From Parabacteroides sp. (GTDB taxonomy: Bacteria; Bacteroidota; Bacteroidia; Bacteroidales; Tannerellaceae): 64,000 nt of DNA. The first letter of the stretch is position 1; every line of letters begins with the position of its first letter. The translations under genes were made by a program, and so were the position numbers. The stretch is from positions 124,001 through 188,000 of the forward strand of contig DXVO01000038.1 in assembly GCA_019417325.1 (NCBI GenBank). Direction: 5' to 3'. Below are positions 8,056 through 16,699 of the stretch, piece by piece. The notes beneath the pieces were generated by a model. That model saw only the letters and a program-made list of their open reading frames with translations, made no database searches and was not told the DNA's origin.

Positions 8056-9060
8056 TCAAGGTTTCGAAGCTATGAGTTTCCGCAATACAGTCGGCGTCAT
8101 ACAAAAAATAAGTTGTGCCCGGTTCCATTTATAGCATTGCTGGAAAACAACCATAGCGGCCGTAATAAATAAAGCGGCACCGATTGAAGCCTGCAAAGGC
8201 AACCACATCAGGCTATCCCGGGAAGCAAGCATCGGTATAAATGCTAATGCTCCGGCAGGAGCAAAGTATTTTCCCGTCCATTCAAATATGCAGAACAAAC
8301 AGCCGGCTATAAATAACGCAATAACACCTTCCGGCAAATGCAGATAATAATATCCGATTAACTGCGACATAGAACCAAGCGTTGCCGCAACGGTAAGAAA
8401 CAAGAATATCTGTGTAGGACGGTTTCTAAATCCGGCTTTGGAATTAACCATCTCTGCAAAAGTAACCACCAAAGGAGGGATAATAAAATAAGGGCATTCC
8501 AAAAGAACAGCCAATAAGGAAACTAAAAAAACAAAAAATAACATGGCAGACCATCTGGCAATATCTTTCATTCCCGTCTTTTCTGCAAAAACAGCCTCTA
8601 TCGGTTGCCGAATCCCGAATCTTTCCATCAACTTCTGTCCTGAGACTGCAATAACAGAAAGCGACAATACGGCTATTGGATAAAGCCAGGTTTCCGTATG
8701 TAATAACACAGGCAACATACAAGCAGAAATAAGAGGTATCAATGTGGCACGGCTAATAAGCAAACAAGTCCCGGCAAACATAAAGGCAAGAGAGAAATTC
8801 AATACATAAGGTAGCGGAGAATACCGTACAATGCAAATACCACCTACCGCACCCAAAGTCATTAATAAAATGATCTGCCACCAGTTCACTTTCCAGACTC
8901 TTTTATCTACAATCCATAAGCCGATAGTTAATGCCGCCATTTCCGGAAATATAATTTCTTTTTCACCGGTATAAGTGGAAATAGCAATCATCAGGAAGAT
9001 GATTAATAAAGACAGGATGTATCTTATCCTTTTTTTATGTTCCATTTTATTCTGATTCAT
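8056..9060 (-). CDS. Integral membrane protein, possibly HPP-like
   Basis: This 334-residue protein is almost entirely hydrophobic, with about ten predicted membrane segments (for example IRYILSLLIIFLMIAI, WWQIILLMTLGAVGGI, WSAMLFFVFLVSLLAVLL and the last at ASIGAALFITAAMVVF). A segment FAPAGALAFIPML recalls the HPP family of membrane proteins, but a true HPP motif is missing, so the assignment is weak. No catalytic or transport motif was recognised. It lies 56 bases downstream of the dipeptidyl peptidase gene, separated by a hairpin, so it may be read through from that gene or be expressed separately. Met6 is an alternative start. Confidence 0.6.
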   Translation of the reverse strand: MNQNKMEHKKRIRYILSLLIIFLMIAISTYTGEKEIIFPEMAALTIGLWIVDKRVWKVNWWQIILLMTLGAVGGICIVRYSPLPYVLNFSLAFMFAGTCLLISRATLIPLISACMLPVLLHTETWLYPIAVLSLSVIAVSGQKLMERFGIRQPIEAVFAEKTGMKDIARWSAMLFFVFLVSLLAVLLECPYFIIPPLVVTFAEMVNSKAGFRNRPTQIFLFLTVAATLGSMSQLIGYYYLHLPEGVIALFIAGCLFCIFEWTGKYFAPAGALAFIPMLASRDSLMWLPLQASIGAALFITAAMVVFQQCYKWNRAQLIFCMTPTVLRKLIASKP

Positions 9061-9066
9061 AAAAGA

Positions 9067-9088
9067 GGGGCAGTCCGTAAACTGCCCC
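9067..9088 (-). terminator. Hairpin downstream of the dipeptidyl peptidase gene
   Basis: GGGGCAGT, a 6-base loop and ACTGCCCC form a perfect 8-bp GC-rich stem. On the minus strand it is followed by CTCTTTTATG, where the ATG is the start of the next gene, so it may act as a terminator or as an attenuator for that gene. Confidence 0.65.
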
Positions 9089-9116
9089 TACCAAGTATCT
9101 TCTTCTATTTTTACAT

Positions 9117-11558
9117 TTAGCGATTAGGAATATTCACCGACATTTCCTGTTTTCCCAATAAATGCTGGGAGAAATAATCGACCAAACGCCAATAGAAATA
9201 TTCATCCATATCACCAAAGCTGTGACGCTGTTGCGGCAACATCAACATATCGAAACGTTTGTTGGCACGAATCAGGGCGTCAACTACGCGAAGGCTGTTG
9301 CCCGGATGTACATTATTGTCGATATCACCGTGTACAAGCATCAAATGGCCTTTCAACTGTTTGGCAATCTCCGGGTTTGTCTTGATTTGGTAAACGAATG
9401 TAGTATCCCCCTTATCCGTTACCACTTCTTTTACCCCATGATGGGTTTCACTCCACCAACGGTTGTAGATACGGTTATCGTGATTACCTGCACAAGATAC
9501 GGCTACCTTAAAGAAATCCGGATATTGCAGGATAGCAGCAGTAGACATAAAGCCGCCACCGGAATGTCCGTGGATACCTACACGGTTCACATCGATAAAC
9601 TTATACTTATCGGCAAGCTGGATGATAGCAGCTTTCTGGTCTGCCAATCCATAATCGCGCAAATTGCCGTAGCCATAGTTATGATACCATTTGGAGCGGC
9701 TCGGATGTCCTCCGCGATTACCAACAGAAACCACAATAAAGCCGGCTTGAGCCAAACGGTCCGTACGCACGCTCATACGGCTGAACGGGTAAACGGTAGC
9801 TTCCACCTGCGGGCCCGGATATACATAATCGATAATCGGATATACTTTCGTCGAGTCGAAATTGAAGGGCTTATACATAACGCCATACAAGTCGGTAACG
9901 CCATCAGCAGCCTTTACCTTAAACGGTTCGGGGAATTTATATCCGGCTGCCAGCAATTGGGAGAAATCGCTCTCTTCCAGCTTCATAATCTTGCGTCCGG
10001 TATTATCCAGCAAATCAGTACAAGGAATTGTGTTCACACGTGAATAGTTGTTTACGATATACTGTGCGTTATCATCGATACGTACATTATGGAAATAATC
10101 CCCTTCGGTCACCAACTGCAAACCGGAACCATCCAGGTTTACACGGTACAGATGTTCGTAATAAGGATTTTCATCCTTTTCTTTTCCATTGGCAAGGAAA
10201 TAAACCACGCGCTTTGCATCATCCACCTTTACAATCTGGTCTACATGCCACGGACCGGAGGTGATACGGTTTTTCAGATTACCTTTATCATCATACAGGT
10301 ACAGGTGTGCCCAGCCGTCGCGTTCGCTCCAATGGACAAACTCTTTCCCATCATTAACGGCAGCCAGCGGACGAATTTCCTGATAAGTATTCATGCGCTC
10401 TTCAATCATCGGACGGATACTGTCCTCGCCGATAGTATACGAGCAGATGTCGATACGGTGCAGGTCGCGGCTTGAACGGGTAAGAAAGAAACGTTTGTTA
10501 TCACCCAGCCAACAATTAGCCAGCTCTTTCATATCACGTTGTTTCTGCAAACGGGGTTTACGCACCAGACCTAAACTCTGGTCCTTAAATGCCGACGTGC
10601 GGATTTCCTTATAAGAGTTATTGCTCATATCAAACAGATAAAGATGTTCTACAGGAGCTTCTTTCTCACCGGGCATCTGATATTTATAGGTTTCCAACGT
10701 AGGACGGGGTGAAGCCATCGAGTTTATCACCCAAAGATCTTTTACATCGCGGCTGTCTTCCACTGTTACGGCAAAATGGCGGGAATCCGGCGACCATACA
10801 ATCCCCCACACGGCTTTCCGCTTGCCATTGCATAAAGTATCTGTATTCAACAGGCTGTAAGGTTGTCCAAAGCCGAAATCCTTCACACCGAATGTAGTCA
10901 GTTGGATATCGGTTACCGTACTGTCTTTATCATCTTTCTTCAGCTTTTCATAATCTTCTCTCGACATACGGTAAAGGTTCAGGTCTTTTGCATAGACCAC
11001 CGTTTTTCCGTCCGGCGAGAAGGAAGCCCAATCCGGATATTCGGTTTCTTTTTTCTTATCTTCCAACCAGGTTAATTTGCGTGTCGGATAATCATAAGAG
11101 AAAAAGAAGATTTCCTTTTTATTCTTGTCATCTTTCTTGTCCGTACTGTCTTTCTTGGCGTCTTGGGAGGAAGTGATTTGGAAAGTGAAAGTACGTCCGT
11201 CGGCCTGAGCTTCCAGTTTCTGGATAGGAAGTTGCTGGGAAGTAAAAGGATCTTTCACAATCTCTGTAAGCTGGGAGGCAATTTCATCCAGATTGAACAA
11301 GGGATGTTTGCTTTTAGCCGAGGGATTGACTACATACCAGGCGTTGCCGTTGCTTGTTTTATACTCGTACCAGAAGCAATTGCCATTCTGGAACCAATGC
11401 GGGTCTACAGTGGTAGAAAAGAGCATCGTATTCAGCTTTTCCTTTGTAAACCGTTCTGCTTGTACATAACCGGGCAGCCGTTCCGAAGACTGGCTATAGA
11501 CCCCTGTGCCGTACAGTAATCCGGCACACAGCATCATAAATAGTACATGTTTTTTCAT
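9117..11558 (-). CDS. Secreted S9B dipeptidyl peptidase (DPP IV family)
   Basis: The 813-residue product has a signal peptide (MKKHVLFMMLCAGLLYGTGVYSQ), an eight-blade DPP IV N-terminal propeller and a C-terminal alpha/beta hydrolase. The catalytic triad is visible: Ser666 in GHSGGGF, Asp747 in GDIDNNVHP and His779 in QQRHSF. DPP IV enzymes remove Xaa-Pro or Xaa-Ala dipeptides from peptides in the periplasm or at the surface. The frame is open to 11612, but a good promoter lies at 11582-11612 and its start point (~11575) falls inside that extension, so the Met at 11558, which also begins the signal peptide, is the true start. A second S9 peptidase is encoded at 39013. Confidence 0.92.
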   Translation of the reverse strand: MKKHVLFMMLCAGLLYGTGVYSQSSERLPGYVQAERFTKEKLNTMLFSTTVDPHWFQNGNCFWYEYKTSNGNAWYVVNPSAKSKHPLFNLDEIASQLTEIVKDPFTSQQLPIQKLEAQADGRTFTFQITSSQDAKKDSTDKKDDKNKKEIFFFSYDYPTRKLTWLEDKKKETEYPDWASFSPDGKTVVYAKDLNLYRMSREDYEKLKKDDKDSTVTDIQLTTFGVKDFGFGQPYSLLNTDTLCNGKRKAVWGIVWSPDSRHFAVTVEDSRDVKDLWVINSMASPRPTLETYKYQMPGEKEAPVEHLYLFDMSNNSYKEIRTSAFKDQSLGLVRKPRLQKQRDMKELANCWLGDNKRFFLTRSSRDLHRIDICSYTIGEDSIRPMIEERMNTYQEIRPLAAVNDGKEFVHWSERDGWAHLYLYDDKGNLKNRITSGPWHVDQIVKVDDAKRVVYFLANGKEKDENPYYEHLYRVNLDGSGLQLVTEGDYFHNVRIDDNAQYIVNNYSRVNTIPCTDLLDNTGRKIMKLEESDFSQLLAAGYKFPEPFKVKAADGVTDLYGVMYKPFNFDSTKVYPIIDYVYPGPQVEATVYPFSRMSVRTDRLAQAGFIVVSVGNRGGHPSRSKWYHNYGYGNLRDYGLADQKAAIIQLADKYKFIDVNRVGIHGHSGGGFMSTAAILQYPDFFKVAVSCAGNHDNRIYNRWWSETHHGVKEVVTDKGDTTFVYQIKTNPEIAKQLKGHLMLVHGDIDNNVHPGNSLRVVDALIRANKRFDMLMLPQQRHSFGDMDEYFYWRLVDYFSQHLLGKQEMSVNIPNR

Positions 11559-11581
11559 CTGACGAAATTTGGTATTTTTTA

Positions 11582-11612
11582 CAAAAATAGATAATGTTTT
11601 TTCAAAAATCAA
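11582..11612 (-). promoter_or_regulatory. Promoter of the dipeptidyl peptidase gene
   Basis: On the minus strand TTG, 20 bases, then TATTTTTG match the Bacteroidetes consensus. The predicted start near 11575 gives a leader of ~17 bases to the ATG at 11558 and rules out the upstream in-frame start. Confidence 0.7.
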
Positions 11613-11903
11613 CCGATTAATAAGGTTTTATCCTTACCCTCTAATATCGCCCATTTAAGCAAAATGATAGTTTTTTGAAAGAAAAAATGACAATACTATT
11701 AAATATTACTCTTTATGCTAACTATCCCGATAAATAAAAATCGCATTCCAGCATTTTTTCAGCCGTTTTTACCTGCAAAAACAGGTAATATTACCACTAT
11801 CCGGACATAAATACCATTATTCAAGATAAATTTCCATCTATATTCCACATAAAAGACTACTATATGCGGAGTAAATAACAACTATCTGCGCGGATAAAAG
11901 CAG

Positions 11904-11956
11904 TATGTTTTGACTTCAAAACATATATGTTTCGATTTTAAAGCATATATGTTTTG
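11904..11956. repeat. Palindromic element, family A, copy 1
   Basis: The element has three units: TATGTTTTG at 11904-11912, CAAAACATATATG at 11917-11929 and its exact reverse complement CATATATGTTTTG at 11944-11956. The last two form a 13-bp stem with a 14-base loop. The same units recur at 34542-34609 and 60570-60639. Confidence 0.75.
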
Positions 11957-12061
11957 TTTTCAGATGTTATCGGATATCGACGCGGTTCTGGAATGGTCTG
12001 AAAACCAAACTCGACGCAGATATTAAATTGATTGTCATATCCTAATAAACACAACAATATG

Positions 12062-12156
12062 TTTTGACGCGAATGACGCGGAAAACGCGGATTAATACAG
12101 ATTATTATATTTCTTAATCCGCGTTTTCCGCGTTTTCCGCGTTTTCCGCGTCAAAA
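12062..12156. repeat. GC-rich nested inverted repeat with 9-base tandem repeat
   Basis: A perfect 19-bp inverted repeat (12077-12095 against 12114-12132, 18-base loop) is built from CCGCGTTTT units. Its right arm runs into three tandem copies of CCGCGTTTT (12119-12145). An outer pair TTTTGACGCG (12062-12071) and CGCGTCAAAA (12147-12156) brackets the whole. The GC-rich motif contrasts with the AT-rich surroundings. Confidence 0.8.
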
Positions 12157-12293
12157 AAAATAATTTCCGCGTCCTCTCATTTCATAACAATAAATCCATC
12201 TGCTCTGACAAATCGACAAACCTTAACTTCGCGAGAGCGGCATATTTGAAAGAGGCGCCGTCTCTCTACCCATACAAAAGAAGGAGCATACAG

Positions 12294-12334
12294 GTTTATT
12301 ATCAAAATGTCACTTTGACATTTTGATAATAAAC
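12294..12334. repeat. Perfect 19-bp hairpin after the V-ATPase operon
   Basis: Bases 12294-12312 and 12316-12334 are exact reverse complements around a 3-base loop (core ATGTCA-CTT-TGACAT). It abuts the V-ATPase terminator on its downstream side and could be a second terminator, an mRNA 3' end stabiliser or a protein site. Confidence 0.7.
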
Positions 12335-12365
12335 AAAAAAGGCCGCCTCCGAAGAAGCAGCCTTT
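12335..12365 (-). terminator. Terminator of the V-ATPase operon
   Basis: On the minus strand AAGGCTGCTTC, loop TTCG, then GAGGCGGCCTT form an 11-bp stem (two G-U pairs) with a UUCG tetraloop, followed by a T-run. It starts 23 bases after the last gene of the operon. Confidence 0.92.
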
Positions 12366-12387
12366 TCCTTTACTCTCTTATTTTATA

Positions 12388-12843
12388 TTATGCTACAGGC
12401 AGCGTACCACCAATCAGGATAACCACCAGCAATGCAAGGATAGCGTACAATTCAGGGAATACGGCCATCACCATAGTTGCACCGAATACGTTATGACCTG
12501 CACCTACACCGGCAATACCGTTAGCACAAACCTGTGCCTGGCGGATAGATGAATAGAAACCGGCAAATCCTAATACCAATCCTGCTCCGAATACACCCGT
12601 TGCAGTCAACATGGAAATACCTTCTACCAGGAACTTCTGCATCATAAAATAACCAACGAAACCGTACAAACCTTGTGAAGAAGGCAATGCACTCAACGCA
12701 ATATAAGTACCCAGTGCATCCGGGTTTTTCTTCATTGCTCCCACTACTGCGTTACCGCAGATTGTTACACCATAACTACTGCCAATGAAGGTTAAACCTG
12801 TCATTATTGCAATACCCAGATAAGCTAATAAAATTGGTTCCAT
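12388..12843 (-). CDS. ntpK: V-type ATPase subunit K (proteolipid rotor ring)
   Basis: This 151-residue protein has four membrane helices made from a duplicated two-helix hairpin, the form of V-type K subunits. The ring rotates in the membrane as ions pass the subunit I stator. The ion carboxylate is Glu131 in FPELYAI; the first half has Gln57 instead. Against the sodium site I recall for Enterococcus hirae NtpK (Leu61, Thr64, Gln65, Tyr68, Gln110, Glu139), this protein has Leu53, Ser56, Gln57, Tyr60, Gln102 and Glu131 at a constant offset of -8, with only Thr to Ser changed. This suggests sodium rather than proton coupling. It is the last gene of the operon, 53 bases after ntpI. Confidence 0.92.
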   Translation of the reverse strand: MEPILLAYLGIAIMTGLTFIGSSYGVTICGNAVVGAMKKNPDALGTYIALSALPSSQGLYGFVGYFMMQKFLVEGISMLTATGVFGAGLVLGFAGFYSSIRQAQVCANGIAGVGAGHNVFGATMVMAVFPELYAILALLVVILIGGTLPVA

Positions 12844-12896
12844 AATAAAAACTGTTTTAATTTATTCTTTTGTTATTATTTAATTTACTTGTTTGA

Positions 12897-14717
12897 TTAT
12901 AATTTCCGGAACGGTTGGTATTCCTTACCGCCACCTTCAAATTCCGCATTCTTGTAATATTCCACAAAAATAAGACGAAGCGGGTGAACCAGCGAACTGA
13001 TTGTACACAATCCGATATTGATAGCATGTCCTACCAGCAAAATAAGTAACATACAAATCACACGTAACACCACATTCATACCTTCTGTCATATCCACTGC
13101 CAGCGAATTGAATACGCCTCCCAGGATAGAACCGGTCAATCCGATTGCAAACAAACGAATATAAGATAAGGTATCTCCCAGCAAACCGGATGCCATATTG
13201 TAAGTATTCCATAATCCTGTACCGAAGTTCAGGAAGATGTTCTTGCCCGGTGTGTTATACAGGAATGCAACCAATACACCTACCGCAGCTATTCCCATAA
13301 AAATATTCGTTGCTATTTCCGGCAGATGGACATTCAGCATCGGCAAACCGAAAGCACAGCATAAAGCTGTAATGATAAATACCCAGGCAAACGGGGCTAT
13401 ACCATACTTGGTTCCTTTCTGTGACATAATTTTCAATGCCGCAACAGCTTTACCGAATATGATTTGAACCAATCCGATAATGATTGAGAACGTCATCAGG
13501 TTATCGCTGTTTACAAAGTATTCCTTCACAGATGCCAATGCGGGAATTTTTGCAAGTTCTATACCAAAGAATGAACCGGTACAAGTTCCAACTATCACGG
13601 CTGCCAGTCCCAAATACTGGAACAGTGTCAGATAGGGTTTAAAGTCCGGATTAACCTTCTTTTTCAGTATCGTACAAACAATCAGCACTAACAAGCCGTA
13701 TCCACCGTCGCCGAAGCAAAGCCCGAAGAACAGCATAAAGAACGGAGCAAAGAACGGAGTCGGGTCAAATTCGCTGTAGTTGGGAAGCGAGAACATCTTT
13801 GTAATCGGTTCGTACAACTTGCTGAATTTATTGTTCCGCAACTTAATGGGTACCTTATCTCCCTCTTCTATATCCAACTGCTGGAAGTAATAACCGTCTT
13901 TTTCAAGCGCTTCTTCCATAGCCGGAGCTTCTTCCGTAGGAACAAATCCTTCCAGAAGCATCAGCTTGTCGCCCGCCTCGCGGTCGGTCTGAACAAGGGT
14001 ATTGGACAGGTTAAATTCGTTCTGGATATGCTTCTCCACTTCAATTAATGTGTTGTATTGGCAGGCAGCATATTCTTTCAACCGGTTTTCCAGTTGCTTC
14101 ATATTTTCCAGCAACAAGTCATATCCTTTACGCAACTTCGCCAAACCGCGGTCCGGCATCTTAGGCCGTTCGGCATCTATTTCGATGGGTGTCCCTTCCT
14201 TCGTTACCGTAACAAAATAAGTAACCGACTGGTAGTTGTTCACCAGAAAAGCATTATACTCTTCTCCCCATTTCGGCTCATATTTGGATGTCGGACAAGA
14301 AAAGAACGTAACGTCATATCCGGCGCGTTTCAGGCGGTTGAAGTTGGCATAACTGAAATCGCCCCATATTTCCATATAGGAGATGTCCTTCTCCAATGCA
14401 GCTTTAGCTGCGAGATATTGTAACTTCTTTTCCTGCAAATCTTCGAGCTTATGGACTAACTTCAATCCGTCTTTCTTAGTAAGCTCGAGAGCCGGGGCAA
14501 GTGTAACTCCCTTATTCTGCGAATTCAGGGCTTTACAGAAACGTATAGCCTGATTCACCTGCTTCCGTTCGGCTATCAGTGCCTGCAACTCGGCATTGTC
14601 GAGGATAGAATTGGTTTCCTTTACGTGCAGGACACCCAGGTTGCGAAGTGTATCCAAGAACGTATCATATTCCCTATGGTATACCATAAAGGCATATTTG
14701 CTCATCTTTACTATCAT
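12897..14717 (-). CDS. ntpI: V-type ATPase subunit I (membrane stator)
   Basis: This 606-residue protein has a cytoplasmic N-terminal half with coiled-coil stretches (about residues 45-115 and 200-235) and a membrane C-terminal half from about residue 320, beginning with the family motif PFFAPFFMLFFGLCFGDGGYG-like segment. Subunit I holds the peripheral stalk and forms the ion half-channels next to the K ring. The size is a little below the usual ~650 residues. Its start codon overlaps the end of ntpD by four bases, indicating coupled translation. Confidence 0.93.
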   Translation of the reverse strand: MIVKMSKYAFMVYHREYDTFLDTLRNLGVLHVKETNSILDNAELQALIAERKQVNQAIRFCKALNSQNKGVTLAPALELTKKDGLKLVHKLEDLQEKKLQYLAAKAALEKDISYMEIWGDFSYANFNRLKRAGYDVTFFSCPTSKYEPKWGEEYNAFLVNNYQSVTYFVTVTKEGTPIEIDAERPKMPDRGLAKLRKGYDLLLENMKQLENRLKEYAACQYNTLIEVEKHIQNEFNLSNTLVQTDREAGDKLMLLEGFVPTEEAPAMEEALEKDGYYFQQLDIEEGDKVPIKLRNNKFSKLYEPITKMFSLPNYSEFDPTPFFAPFFMLFFGLCFGDGGYGLLVLIVCTILKKKVNPDFKPYLTLFQYLGLAAVIVGTCTGSFFGIELAKIPALASVKEYFVNSDNLMTFSIIIGLVQIIFGKAVAALKIMSQKGTKYGIAPFAWVFIITALCCAFGLPMLNVHLPEIATNIFMGIAAVGVLVAFLYNTPGKNIFLNFGTGLWNTYNMASGLLGDTLSYIRLFAIGLTGSILGGVFNSLAVDMTEGMNVVLRVICMLLILLVGHAINIGLCTISSLVHPLRLIFVEYYKNAEFEGGGKEYQPFRKL

Positions 14718-15337
14718 ACTTCAGCCTCCTCTGCTTCTTCTTTTGCTTTACGCTTTTCCTGATTAGCTCTCATGATCTTTTGTGACGACTTGGACAGGCT
14801 TTCTTCGTCTTCCATAAATCGTTTCACCTTACGGATCGCATCTTTATAGCCCGGTATCTGCACTTTCTCAAAGAGGTTGACCTTCTGAGTAGTCTTCTTC
14901 CGCGCATGCTCCAATAACTCCAGTTTCATCCCCGAAAACTCGGCTTCTATACCGGTACGTGCCAATTTCTTGAGCAAGTCTATACCGTCGGTAAACCATG
15001 CCGGAGCATTGAACAGGCTGTAACGTCCAATCTCAAACTGAATCTCATCCAGCAACGGTACCATCACGCCTGCAATCTTCTTTGTAGAGAGCGAGACGTC
15101 TTTTACCCGGATAAGTTCAGGATTGAACTCATTCCACAAGGCTACCATATTCTCATAGCTTTGTATTTCCTGTTCCAACTGAAGTTCCAATCTTGTCACT
15201 TCATCCTTGGTGCGCTTTACTTCGATACGCAGTGCGCTTTCCTTGCTCTTGATCGTTGGCAGGGAACGTTCACGCATCTTCAGTTGCTTTTCCAATTGCT
15301 GAAGGGAGGTTTTATTATATTGAAACTTTATTGCCAT
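14714..15337 (-). CDS. ntpD: V-type ATPase subunit D (central shaft)
   Basis: This 207-residue protein has long helical N- and C-terminal parts (MAIKFQYNKTSLQQLEKQLK at the start, a Lys/Glu-rich helix ending EEAEEAEV) with a short middle domain, the layout of the rotor shaft subunit D. It turns inside the A3B3 head and couples ATP hydrolysis to the K ring. The gene lies 37 bases after ntpB and overlaps ntpI by four bases. Subunit F, which normally binds D, is not found in the operon. Confidence 0.92.
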   Translation of the reverse strand: MAIKFQYNKTSLQQLEKQLKMRERSLPTIKSKESALRIEVKRTKDEVTRLELQLEQEIQSYENMVALWNEFNPELIRVKDVSLSTKKIAGVMVPLLDEIQFEIGRYSLFNAPAWFTDGIDLLKKLARTGIEAEFSGMKLELLEHARKKTTQKVNLFEKVQIPGYKDAIRKVKRFMEDEESLSKSSQKIMRANQEKRKAKEEAEEAEV

Positions 15338-15374
15338 ATTTTATATTTTTCGTTGAAGCAACCTGATGTTGCCC

Positions 15375-16688
15375 TTACTTCTTCCAGTATTTGTCTACCA
15401 ATGCCTGTTTGATGTTTACTTCGGCAGGCTTGAAGTATTCGCCGAACAAATCCCAGGCCACATCGAGCATTTCAGTCGTATTCAGGTTGACGTCGATGGC
15501 CAGCAGCTTTTCGGAATAATCCTTTGCAAAGGCAAGTGTACGGTTGTCGTAGTCGGTCAGGTCGAAACCATTCTCCATCTTTGTCTTTGCATTGGCGGCA
15601 TCGGCATACAGACGTACGGCAGCATTCATCACCTGCGGGTGGTCTTCGCGCGTTTTCTTACCTGTTACCAACTGTTTCAAACGAGACAAACTACGGAATG
15701 GGTCTACAATAACCTTACCTACATCGCTATCCTTGCGCAAATATAACTGGCCTTCGGTAATATAACCGGTATTATCGGGTACGGCATGGGTAATATCGCC
15801 GCCCGAAAGAGTGGTTACGGCAATAATCGTAATAGAACCGCCATCGGGGAACTGTACGGCCTTTTCATAAATTTTGGCAAGGTCCGAATACAATGAACCC
15901 GGCATAGAATCCTTGGATGGAATCTGGTCCATACGATTGGATACAATAGCCAAAGCATCCGCATAGTTAGTCATGTCGGTAAGCAATACCAACACTTTCT
16001 CATTTTTCTGCACAGCGAAATACTCGGCAGCACACAATGCCATATCCGGGATAAGGATACGTTCTACGGACGGGTCTTCCGTTGTATTGATGAAGCTGAC
16101 AATACGGTCCAAAGCTCCGGCATTGCTAAATGTATTTTTAAAGAACAGGTAGTCGTCGTTTGTCATACCCATACCACCCAGGATAATTTTATCGGACTGG
16201 GCACGCAGTGCCACCATTGCCATTACCTGGTTGAACGGCTGGTCAGGGTCAGCGAAGAACGGAATCTTCTGCCCTGTTACCAAGGTATTGTTCAAGTCGA
16301 TACCTGCAATACCTGTGGCAATCAGCTCCGAAGGTTGCTGACGGCGTACCGGATTCACAGAAGGCCCTCCGATTTCTACCTCTTTACCTTCCGGTATAGG
16401 ACCACCATCGATTGGTTCGCCATAGGCATTGAAGAAACGTCCGGCAAGCTGGTCGCCCACTTTCAAAGAAGGCGCTTTGCCCATAAATACCACTTCGGCA
16501 TTCGTACGGATACCTTCCGTACCAGAGAACACCTGCAATGTCACCTCATCGCCGATAATCTTTACCACCTGGGCCAACTTACCGTCTACGGAAGCTAACT
16601 CATCATACCCTACTCCTGTTGCTTTCAATGAACAGGTAGCTTTTGTAATCTGGGTAATCTTTGTATATATTTTTTGAAATGCTTTCAT
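15375..16688 (-). CDS. ntpB: V-type ATPase subunit B (non-catalytic head subunit)
   Basis: This 437-residue protein has the alpha/beta barrel N-domain and nucleotide-binding fold of the regulatory B subunit. It contains conserved segments such as GEPIDGGPIPEG, QKIPFFADPDQPFNQ, VLVLLTDMTNYADAL and SRLKQLVTGKKTREDHP. It lacks a canonical GxxxxGKT loop, as B subunits do. Three B and three A subunits alternate in the head. It lies 11 bases downstream of ntpA. Confidence 0.95.
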   Translation of the reverse strand: MKAFQKIYTKITQITKATCSLKATGVGYDELASVDGKLAQVVKIIGDEVTLQVFSGTEGIRTNAEVVFMGKAPSLKVGDQLAGRFFNAYGEPIDGGPIPEGKEVEIGGPSVNPVRRQQPSELIATGIAGIDLNNTLVTGQKIPFFADPDQPFNQVMAMVALRAQSDKIILGGMGMTNDDYLFFKNTFSNAGALDRIVSFINTTEDPSVERILIPDMALCAAEYFAVQKNEKVLVLLTDMTNYADALAIVSNRMDQIPSKDSMPGSLYSDLAKIYEKAVQFPDGGSITIIAVTTLSGGDITHAVPDNTGYITEGQLYLRKDSDVGKVIVDPFRSLSRLKQLVTGKKTREDHPQVMNAAVRLYADAANAKTKMENGFDLTDYDNRTLAFAKDYSEKLLAIDVNLNTTEMLDVAWDLFGEYFKPAEVNIKQALVDKYWKK

Positions 16689-16699
16689 AAAACCTCGTT

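Larger units (their letters stand above)
11613..12334. other. Gene-free repeat-rich region before the V-ATPase terminator
   Basis: About 720 bases without a credible gene on either strand. It holds a small dyad (TTACCTG-6-CAGGTAA, 11769-11788), a three-unit palindromic element (11904-11956), a GC-rich nested inverted repeat with a 9-base tandem repeat (12062-12156), and a long perfect hairpin (12294-12334). Confidence 0.6.

Noticed and set aside
9162..10043. Plus-strand open frame of 293 residues opposite the dipeptidyl peptidase gene
   Set aside because: It overlaps the hydrolase domain with its intact catalytic triad and shows no recognisable domain.
12119..12152. CCGCGTTTT repeats as a CRISPR array
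   Set aside because: The units are 9 bases, directly joined, with no spacers, and no cas gene is present.
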